A stretch of DNA of 64,000 bases. It comes from Choristoneura fumiferana (lineage: Eukaryota > Arthropoda > Insecta > Lepidoptera > Tortricidae). Where the stretch lies: positions 199,591 through 263,590 of the forward strand of contig NC_133499.1 of the NCBI RefSeq assembly GCF_025370935.1, written 5' to 3'. The position numbers were made by a program, and so were the translations under genes. Below, one piece after another: positions 62,701-64,000 of the stretch; within the stretch, counting starts at the first letter, position 1, and each line of letters opens with the position of its first letter. The notes beneath the pieces were generated by a model. That model did no database searches. It saw nothing but the letters and a program-made list of their open reading frames with translations, and had not been told where the DNA came from.

Positions 62701-63685
62701 CTAGATGGCAATACGTATCGTGTTATTTGTGTTCTCACTGGTGCCATCTATTGGAAAATCGAAGGAAAGAAAAATAGCCAGTTGAATAGCCAGTATTAGG
62801 GTGATACCATTTGCTTGTACTAGGTGGTGTCTCTGTATATTATCTACTTTGTGGTCTAAACGAGAAAAAAAAGGAATAATTTAGCGCGCTTTATTTTACG
62901 TAAAATACTAAGAATTGCATAAGTAATCCGCGGCACGGCTAGTGGCGCTGATTGCGACCGGCGGCGGCGCGGCGAGTCTACGCGGCTATAGTGGCGTACA
63001 TTGTAAATAGCATGACATCTCGCTCGCTCTCGTGGGCTTTTACGGGGCTTCCAAACGCTCTATTCATACTTAGGAAAACGTTAGTTTTGCAAATATCTTA
63101 TGTATAGCTGCATATGTAGCAATTTTGAATCTGGCTTACGGTGTGAAGTTTTTTGCGTTTGGTTTAAAACGCGACGCGAGTGCGCGGGCGAGATGAATAA
63201 CTTCTAACTAACTTCATGATTGTTTATTTCGAACCGTGGGCCGTAGCGTAGCGTTGTGATTTGATGCAATCATTTCAAAAAATAAATCAGTACTTAGGTA
63301 TTCTGGTTCTAGTGCGGTGTAAAGTGCAGTGCCTGTGGGAGAGAATGAGTTCGGAAACGGACCAAATTGCCCCTTGTGTGGACTCCAAGTGTAAATAGCA
63401 TGCCTTCAGTGCGCTTTGGTAAGCTTGTCCAAACTGAAGATTGAAGTTTACGGCAACAAGATGGATGTAGGTACATTAAATTATAAAAAAATACTAAAAC
63501 ATATCTCTCGGCTTGCCATAGTCTGATACCCTAGGCACGCCACTGGCACTGCCTATATTTTGGCTGATGAGGTCCCTACCTGAACTTGACGGGCTGCTGG
63601 AACTCCTTCCGGTACCGCTTCCAGTCCTCGCGAGCCGTGTTCTTGCTGAGTTTCTCCGCGTCGCTCGCCACGCTCTCTATGCTCT
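38664..63685 (-). CDS. Sos: Son of sevenless, Ras guanine-nucleotide exchange factor, 3' part, 19 exons
   Basis: SOS converts Ras-GDP to Ras-GTP downstream of receptor tyrosine kinases and is brought to the membrane by the Grb2/Drk adaptor. Exons in gene order cover the end of the REM domain (63685-61710), the CDC25 catalytic domain (60477-57887) and the proline-rich tail (57015-38664), about 713 residues in all. Diagnostic blocks: HWVDQHFYDFERE, HPLELARQLTL, PSELVGAVWTKKDKE, SPNLLKIIKHTTN, NLEERV, ELNNFNGV, RSINPPCVPFFGMYLTNIL, INFSKRRKVAEITGEIQQY and KSLEIEPRPP. The tail has several Grb2-SH3 ligands (PPPLPPRRP, PPPLPPRP, RLPPKPP). The histone-fold, DH and PH exons lie beyond position 64000. 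Two anomalies, an exon triplication and one phase conflict, are listed separately. Confidence 0.95.
38886..38976 (+). repeat. GT-rich minisatellite in the last SOS intron
   Basis: Two direct copies of a 45 bp unit (gtgtgcatgtataagtgtgg then gtgtgcgtgtatatgg). Similar GT-rich words recur at 39230-39330. Confidence 0.7.
39335..39473 (-). CDS. Sos: SOS tail exon 18, PPPLPPRP ligand, frame conflict
   Basis: 139 nt with acceptor gtgcgcag and donor GTCAGT. Entering in phase 0 it reads TASPPVRAPRSPAAP, then PPPLPPRPAPAPR. After about 39390 a second frame (LRPPQHSAILQRRHHTHQ) has G or C at every third base and is the only one that meets the last exon in phase. One C lost in the CCCC run near 39392 would explain this. 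Confidence 0.78.
40015..40270 (-). mobile_element. SINE-A copy 4
   Basis: Reverse full-length copy; the A-box region has lost about 5 nt (gtcagctctaaccactagg). Confidence 0.75.
40915..41457. repeat. Inverted-repeat element
   Basis: Left ttccttgctcacccgcgacc...gcgtgttcatg, right catgaacacgc...ggtcgcgggtgagcaaggaa, arms about 75 nt. Diverged relatives occur at 23430-23620 and 58630-58680. Confidence 0.65.
41972..42075 (+). repeat. REP-D partial copy
   Basis: attttttattcgaccggatg to catctgcaacaccagg; 5' portion only, about 90 nt from SOS exon 17. Confidence 0.6.
42165..42232 (-). CDS. Sos: SOS tail exon 17, PPPLPPRR SH3 ligand
   Basis: 68 nt, phase 1 to 0: ACCGTPPPLPPRRPRPHTPP then AQ. PPPLPPRRP is a textbook class II (PxxPxR) Grb2/Drk N-terminal-SH3 ligand. 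Acceptor tgttgcag, donor GTAACA. Confidence 0.9.
42675..42915 (-). repeat. REP-Y reverse copy
   Basis: gtagggggcgacactagcgc, ttttgtcgccatgaaagatc and atttccaaaaatgtaattga, the reverse complement of 60-350. Confidence 0.6.
43456..43882. mobile_element. TIR element with nested SINE-C
   Basis: Ends ccgggtgtggcct ... aggccacacccgg flanked by TA. Further inner pairing aacaacattagttcagcgac / gtcgctgaactaatgttgtt. A SINE-C fragment (43737-43838) interrupts it. Confidence 0.75.
43737..43838 (-). mobile_element. SINE-C fragment with 12 bp target duplication
   Basis: gatctatgtttt occurs directly before (43725-43736) and after (43839-43850). The insert has B box gggaatcgaacccaggtcc and the A-rich end. 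The duplication is what LINE-driven retroposition leaves. Confidence 0.75.
43972..44096 (-). CDS. Sos: SOS tail exon 16, Ala/Pro-rich
   Basis: 125 nt, phase 2 to 1: VSVMSPKRSPAPAPPSPAAG, SAFCFPAAPAPPAQPQPVTP, then H. Acceptor gtttgttctcag, donor GTAAGT. A G-family element ends 18 nt upstream of the acceptor. Confidence 0.85.
44115..44537. mobile_element. MITE-G copy 4, next to SOS exon 16
   Basis: Complete element; its left end is 18 nt from the acceptor border of exon 16 (44096), inside the region where the branch point is expected. Confidence 0.8.
44555..44720 (-). repeat. Common lepidopteran repeat end
   Basis: ctactaatattataaatgtg, aacggctggacggatttgg and aggctactttttatcccc; the reverse relative of the insert in REP-Y at 24099. 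Similar words at 5430-5600 and 48100-48620. Confidence 0.5.
44920..45012 (-). repeat. REP-E partial copy
   Basis: tccgtctaagagctacggtg to ttttgcgtcgggggttaaaa. Confidence 0.55.
45673..45739 (-). CDS. Sos: SOS tail exon 15, Pro-rich
   Basis: 67 nt, phase 1 to 2: VPAVSDPPRPPPSPLPARDR then P. It contains PPSPLPAR, a PxxPxxR-type SH3 ligand. Acceptor ttttaacag, donor GTGAGA. Confidence 0.86.
45940..46410 (-). repeat. REP-X reverse copy
   Basis: Reverse complement of 54575-55095: aatcgatttaatt words, gtcaaattttccaccatc, gcgattagacgtctagtta, ggtccagtgggtgcttg. It lacks the H insertion. Confidence 0.65.
46495..46990. repeat. Unclassified repeat-like block
   Basis: Starts taaggggctacccgaggttt and ends atccccttaa, so its outer words are inverted (ttaagggg / ccccttaa). 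No coding frame. I believe the opening words recur in other moth genomes. Confidence 0.4.
47097..47400 (-). mobile_element. SINE-B copy 2
   Basis: Full-length reverse copy: tcatcccagcgtatatacg, gcctcctctcagaacaag, gggtctgaacccacgacc, ggccaccacgga. 130 nt from SOS exon 14. Confidence 0.78.
47530..47620 (-). CDS. Sos: SOS tail exon 14, PPLLPR ligand
   Basis: 91 nt, phase 0 to 1: ERVPPLLPRSSTVKHAHAQH then EVKPKSEAHT. VPPLLPR resembles the PPLLPPR SH3 ligand of vertebrate SOS1. Acceptor gtttcag, donor GTGAGT. Confidence 0.87.
47935..48020 (-). repeat. REP-D partial copy
   Basis: ctggtgttgcagatgtttat to cttgctcgtttgccatccat, the reverse of the REP-D 5' portion. Confidence 0.6.
48620..49130 (+). 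repeat. REP-W copy split by SINE-A
   Basis: Words tcaaatcttgcaagttaaat and ccggccaggatcgtctccgc before the SINE; caatgcacgtacagtc after it at 49086. SINE-A sits at 48836-49083. Confidence 0.6.
48836..49083 (-). mobile_element. SINE-A copy 5, nested in REP-W
   Basis: gggaatcgaacccggga and gccatccggtcgtc; more diverged than copies 2-4 (catgggacacttgacacc). Confidence 0.7.
49266..49344 (-). CDS. Sos: SOS tail exon 13
   Basis: 79 nt, phase 2 to 0: TPLYAPERKPALSPRGPLAD then SVLYPD. Acceptor gtttgcag, donor GTGAGT. Proline-rich; no strict PxxPxR ligand. Confidence 0.85.
49470..49900 (-). mobile_element. SINE-C composite
   Basis: tttttatttcaattccaaat, accagcactgggaatcgaac, taccactgctgg, then gacactagcgacatctatgc and cccggacaagagatgtcg. 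The outer words aagattg...gtttttggaatc flank it on both sides. Confidence 0.6.
50203..50702 (+). pseudogene. RTE-type LINE reverse transcriptase, C-terminal fragment
   Basis: The frame reads MERAMLAISLRDRFRN, EIRRRTSLTDIAKVI and RKWKWAGHMPQ, then a one-base shift and DGRWGKAAMEWRPRTGRR, RRALDRDEWRAMQDAY to TGA at 50700-50702. This is the C-terminal part of RTE retrotransposon ORFs. 5' truncated, frameshifted near 50511, lying in a SOS intron on the opposite strand. Confidence 0.8.
50746..50811 (-). CDS. Sos: SOS tail exon 12
   Basis: 66 nt, phase 2 to 2: GSRSEEPPSPRTIERHSPRH then E. A basic Pro/Ser segment. Acceptor gtttccag, donor GTCAGT. The flanking intron carries an RTE LINE tail 44 nt away. 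Confidence 0.85.
50925..51232 (-). mobile_element. SINE-C copy
   Basis: aaaatacaaactgaaatata, accagcgctgggaatcgaac, ccactacactaccactgg, ending in a forward-oriented tail fragment (tttctggtttttctatgc). Confidence 0.6.
51233..51415 (-). pseudogene. LINE ORF2 C-terminal fragment
   Basis: Minus strand: GYFDHIARRKSDNL, stop, KLIVPGKIEGKRPRGRSPT, RWSDQINSLAAALK, REVWKQTV. The HIARR...GKRPRGR.P.RW.DQ pattern is that of insect LINE endonuclease-reverse-transcriptase C-termini. One internal stop; inserted between SINE-C pieces. Confidence 0.72.
51416..51930 (+). mobile_element. SINE-C, nested copies
   Basis: Reverse fragment to about 51545 (gatcgaacccaggtcctcag), then a forward copy with gcagtggtgtaggggttat, gggttcgatttccagcgc and cacgggatacccgtaaaag. 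Confidence 0.6.
51996..52095. repeat. Two-part hairpin
   Basis: Outer arms ggtaattgctggct / agccagcaattgc, inner arms tattaaacggac / gtccgtttaactaata, around gagcttgc. Lies 3' (in gene sense) of SOS exon 11. Confidence 0.65.
52392..52440. repeat. Perfect 16 bp hairpin
   Basis: gattgcaggcgcgcta and its exact inverse complement at 52425-52440, 17 nt loop. GC-rich stem in an AT-rich intron, about 120 nt from the SOS exon 11 triplicate. Confidence 0.75.
52559..52678 (-). CDS. Sos: Duplicate of SOS exon 11, copy 1
   Basis: 120 nt, same structure as copy 2 (phase 2 to 2, splice sites intact) and exactly 150 nt away from it. It keeps the ERPP reading of copy 3. The read-through frame from one copy to the next meets TGA in the donor, so copies cannot be fused without splicing. 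Confidence 0.5.
52709..52828 (-). CDS. Sos: Duplicate of SOS exon 11, copy 2
   Basis: 120 nt, nearly identical to 52860-52980, with intact acceptor (ctggcag) and donor (GTGAGT). One base shorter, so it is phase 2 to 2 and could follow another copy in frame but not exon 10. The spacer to copy 3 is only 31 nt, too short for a normal intron. One replacement turns ERPP into EPAP. Probably unused or an assembly artefact. Confidence 0.5.
52860..52980 (-). CDS. Sos: SOS tail exon 11 (functional copy of a tandem triplicate)
   Basis: 121 nt, phase 1 to 2: GSRHEEGRGSLVSPRLERPP then SSQLSLLDKGLALFDKAK. Acceptor gtctgtcag, donor AA/GTGAGT. It is the only one of three copies whose entry phase fits exon 10, because the other two lack one base near their 5' end. 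Its exit phase fits exon 12. Confidence 0.85.
53077..53512. mobile_element. TIR element, 436 bp, TA target
   Basis: Ends cagggtggaaagttgaga and tctcaactttccaccctg, flanked by TA. About 95 nt upstream (in gene sense) of the SOS exon 11 array. No transposase; Tc1/mariner-type target. Confidence 0.75.
53645..53830 (+). repeat. REP-E diverged copy
   Basis: aaaagagaggtgtcataagt, cgtagctctcaaacggattg and ttggttcggttatctaga. Confidence 0.5.
54074..54160 (-). CDS. Sos: SOS tail exon 10
   Basis: 87 nt, phase 1 to 1: VSQLSPTSGTGGAWDGASVS then SLSLSEHR. A Ser-rich segment like the SASVSSISL region of animal SOS. Acceptor gttgctacag, donor GTAACA. Confidence 0.87.
54277..54570 (+). repeat. REP-D copy
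   Basis: Full copy from a tatttattta-rich start and ctggaaggcaaacgagcaag to ggaccttgcacaaggtccta; about 120 nt upstream of SOS exon 10 in gene sense. Confidence 0.65.
54575..55095 (+). repeat. REP-X copy, uninterrupted
   Basis: Includes cgtgtataatctgtagtagc at 54785, the empty target of MITE-H seen filled at 20412-21343. Continues through ggtggaaaatttgacatttt and aatcaattaataaattaatc. Confidence 0.7.
55255..55369 (-). CDS. Sos: SOS tail exon 9
   Basis: 115 nt, phase 0 to 1: PRKYPELSLKPVKVSRRAHA, HQPQPQHADHAPNNDDTL. The PRKYP..SLK start aligns with the FPKKYSYPLKSPG-type segment of SOS tails; the His/Gln-rich remainder is not conserved. Acceptor gttccag, donor GTCAGT. Confidence 0.88.
55554..55787. 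mobile_element. hAT-like element with 8 bp target duplication
   Basis: tatttatc directly precedes (55546-55553) and follows (55788-55795). Short ends gggtgccgc... and ...gacacacccg. 234 bp, no coding. The 8 bp duplication points to the hAT superfamily. Confidence 0.68.
55864..56285. mobile_element. MITE-G copy 5, nested in SINE-A
   Basis: Interrupts the SINE word ggtcaattggtg as ggtcaat...attggtg, showing that only AT was duplicated or that the element begins at the G after AT. Confidence 0.82.
56491..56563 (-). mobile_element. SINE-B 3' end
   Basis: tcatcatcatcatcccagcc to cctcctctcagaacaag; only the tail end is present. Confidence 0.65.
56620..56880 (+). mobile_element. SINE-A copy 7, touching SOS exon 8
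   Basis: gaccagatggcctagtggtt to cttactttgggactaggcc, then a run of 20 T up to 56880. Exon 8 begins at 56896. Confidence 0.78.
56896..57015 (-). CDS. Sos: SOS exon, CDC25 to tail transition
   Basis: 120 nt, phase 0: AFLEELDPFPNMDENEITNY, LYAKSLEIEPRPPVKQMPKF. Matches the L..LNP.......YL..KSLEIEPR block after the catalytic domain. The donor lies 15 nt from the poly(T) edge of a SINE-A copy. Confidence 0.96.
57050..57270 (-). repeat. REP-W copy
   Basis: ttttgttgactgtacttgca, gaagagttccgtcctgcgg, ttgtcacgcgatttacatta; 35 nt from SOS exon 8. Confidence 0.55.
57275..57730 (+). mobile_element. SINE-C composite
   Basis: Reverse fragment (tttttatttcaattccaaat), then a forward copy with atctcttgtccgggtgagc, gtggtgtagcggtatagcac, gggttcgattcccagtg and tctatatttcagtttg. 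Confidence 0.6.
57887..58014 (-). CDS. Sos: SOS exon, end of CDC25 domain
   Basis: 128 nt, phase 1 to 0: DFLPDSDNKLINFSKRRKVA, EITGEIQQYQNQPYCLTVEP, then RTR. INF.KRR..A..I..IQ.YQ.QPY closes the catalytic domain. Acceptor gttgcag, donor GTGAGT. Confidence 0.96.
58333..58495 (-). CDS. Sos: SOS exon, CDC25 domain with NPPCVPFFG motif
   Basis: 163 nt, phase 0 to 1: MIPPRLLRYLEEFRELNSDH, RRYQERLRSINPPCVPFFG and MYLTNILHIEEGNR. The PPCVPF.G.YL..I motif is the most diagnostic Ras-GEF segment. Acceptor tgtgcacag, donor GTAATT. Confidence 0.97.
58862..59044 (-). CDS. Sos: SOS exon, CDC25 catalytic core
   Basis: 183 nt, phase 0 to 0: FTRWMEKWIVETSNLEERVG, ALRELNNFNGVLCVAAAAGS and VYRLKATMQ. NLEERV and LNNFN are core motifs of the Ras-contacting helices. 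The donor CAG/GTACGG is followed by intronic sequence with GGTCA-rich words. Confidence 0.95.
59461..59556 (-). CDS. Sos: SOS exon, CDC25 domain
   Basis: 96 nt, phase 0 to 0: VKPSELVGAVWTKKDKEK then TSPNLLKIIKHTTN. This is the conserved PSEL.G..W...DK...SPN.L..I..TT segment of Ras GEFs. Acceptor gttacag, donor GTAAGT. Confidence 0.95.
59590..60275. repeat. Degenerate GGTCAC/GTCAGGGG minisatellite
   Basis: SOS intron. From about 60050, units of 33-36 nt of the pattern gtcacttggaggccgtcagg ggacattta recur about six times with drift; looser versions extend back to 59600. Shorter relatives occur at 58140-58250 and 58735-58800. Confidence 0.7.
60307..60477 (-). CDS. Sos: SOS exon, REM-CDC25 linker and start of catalytic domain
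   Basis: 171 nt, phase 0 to 0. A variable Ser/Pro/Arg start leads into HPLALHPLELARQLTLREFQ and LYRQ, the first helix of the CDC25 domain. Acceptor atgggcag, donor CAG/GTGAGA. Confidence 0.95.
60739..60843 (+). mobile_element. SINE-B partial copy
   Basis: gtgtgaagttcccgatccgc, gggaactacagcgcaagcc and cccagcagtggggcgtatg; the head is missing. Confidence 0.6.
60885..61545 (+). repeat. REP-W copy split by a TIR element
   Basis: tttcacctgtcccgttgtct before and ataattaaatcttgcaagtt after the insertion at 60933-61326; continues to cagtcaacaaaaagtacagt. Confidence 0.65.
60933..61326. mobile_element. TIR element, 394 bp, TA target, nested in REP-W
   Basis: Ends aggcagttgtctcaccgcc and ggcggtgggacaagtgcc are inverse complements with two mismatches. 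TA on both sides; the uninterrupted REP-W word gtctgtctataatcaaatc (at 1075) shows the empty site. Confidence 0.78.
61710..61866 (-). CDS. Sos: SOS exon, REM domain part 2
   Basis: 157 nt; the join restores R-VINVLRHW. It continues VDQHFYDFEREPLLL, FLESVDGRPMRKWV and VLKTVQRK. Acceptor ccaccaccag, donor AAG/GTGAGG, phase 0 out. Strong SOS signature. Confidence 0.95.
62566..62855 (-). repeat. REP-V copy, minus
   Basis: gaaacatgccattctcttct, gttctcactggtgccatcta and ccatttgcttgtactaggtg, the reverse complement of 14608-14900. Confidence 0.65.
62870..63575. other. SOS intron without recognised features
   Basis: AT-rich with a GC-richer patch at 62930-63010 (cggcggcgcggcgagtc). No exon with matching phase or SOS similarity and no repeat family seen elsewhere in the window. 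Confidence 0.4.
63580..63685 (-). CDS. Sos: SOS exon, REM domain part 1
   Basis: Minus-strand acceptor gtcaacag, donor CAG/GTAGGG. It reads SIESVASDAEKLSK, then WKRYRKEFQQPVKF, equal to the ELKRFRKEYIQPVQ block of the Ras exchanger motif. Enters and leaves in phase 2. The preceding exon is outside the window. Confidence 0.9.
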
Positions 63686-63787
63686 CTGTTGACCACAAAT
63701 ATGGTTTAAGACCCGCATATTGCTTCGATAGTCCTCGTCCTAAAGAGCGAGGGAAATCCGTCGCGTTTGTACAGTCAAGGTCAAGGT

Positions 63788-63930
63788 TATCTTAAACGCA
63801 TTCACTGCCACCGACGCACATATGCGTTTTCGGAACTTCGCCCAGTGCCGCTGACAAAAATATTCAAACATTTTGAACGCACATTTGCGTCGGTGGCACC
63901 TGAGGAAGTCAGGTGGCAATGTGTTAAAGG
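63788..63930. repeat. Inverted repeat at the right edge
   Basis: cactgccaccgacgcacata / gcgtcggtggcacc and aaacgcattcactgccacc / ggtggcaatgtgtt; a small foldback in the SOS intron. No exon is visible from 63686 to 64000. Confidence 0.55.
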
Positions 63931-64000
63931 TGGCTTGGTTGGGTCCTGAAGGCGCTACTTAAATTGAATTTAGCTTTGGCGAGCAGCCTTAGCTGTATTA

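Overview
The window is nuclear DNA from an insect, most probably a moth or butterfly (Lepidoptera). Three split genes have short GC-rich exons set in long AT-rich introns with GT...AG borders. The rest is dominated by short tRNA-headed SINEs, RTE-type LINE tails and TIR elements of the kinds common in lepidopteran genomes. No bacterial, organellar or viral gene was recognised.

Layout. (1) 904-9719, plus strand: 3' part of WASHC2/FAM21, a WASH-complex subunit. A single acidic exon of about 3.1 kb carries many L-F-(D/E)n-L-F motifs; the N-terminal exons lie left of the window. Its poly(A) signal is at 10139. (2) 11189-25879, plus strand: the complete RRP1 (Nop52/NNP-1) nucleolar rRNA-processing gene in 11 exons encoding 666 residues, with a poly(A) signal near 26860. 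(3) 26866-38663: about 12 kb of intergenic and possible 3'UTR sequence filled with repeats, with no gene recognised. (4) 63685-38664, minus strand: 3' part of Son of sevenless (SOS), the Ras guanine-nucleotide exchange factor, from the end of its REM domain through the whole CDC25 catalytic domain to the proline-rich Grb2/Drk-binding tail, in 19 exons. Its 5' exons lie right of the window. RRP1 and SOS are convergent; WASHC2 and RRP1 are head-to-tail about 1 kb apart.

The genes do unrelated housekeeping and signalling jobs (endosomal actin and retromer, ribosome biogenesis, Ras activation) and nothing suggests co-regulation. Intron phases match across every exon join in RRP1, and across every SOS join except the last, so those models are firm.

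Three places depart from an ordinary gene: a frame break in WASHC2 near 6271-6300, a phase conflict in the penultimate SOS exon (39335-39473), and a near-perfect triplication of SOS exon 11 with a 150 bp period (52559-52980). The non-coding part holds several multi-copy TIR families, long near-perfect hairpins, and nested insertions whose empty sites can be read from other copies inside the same window.
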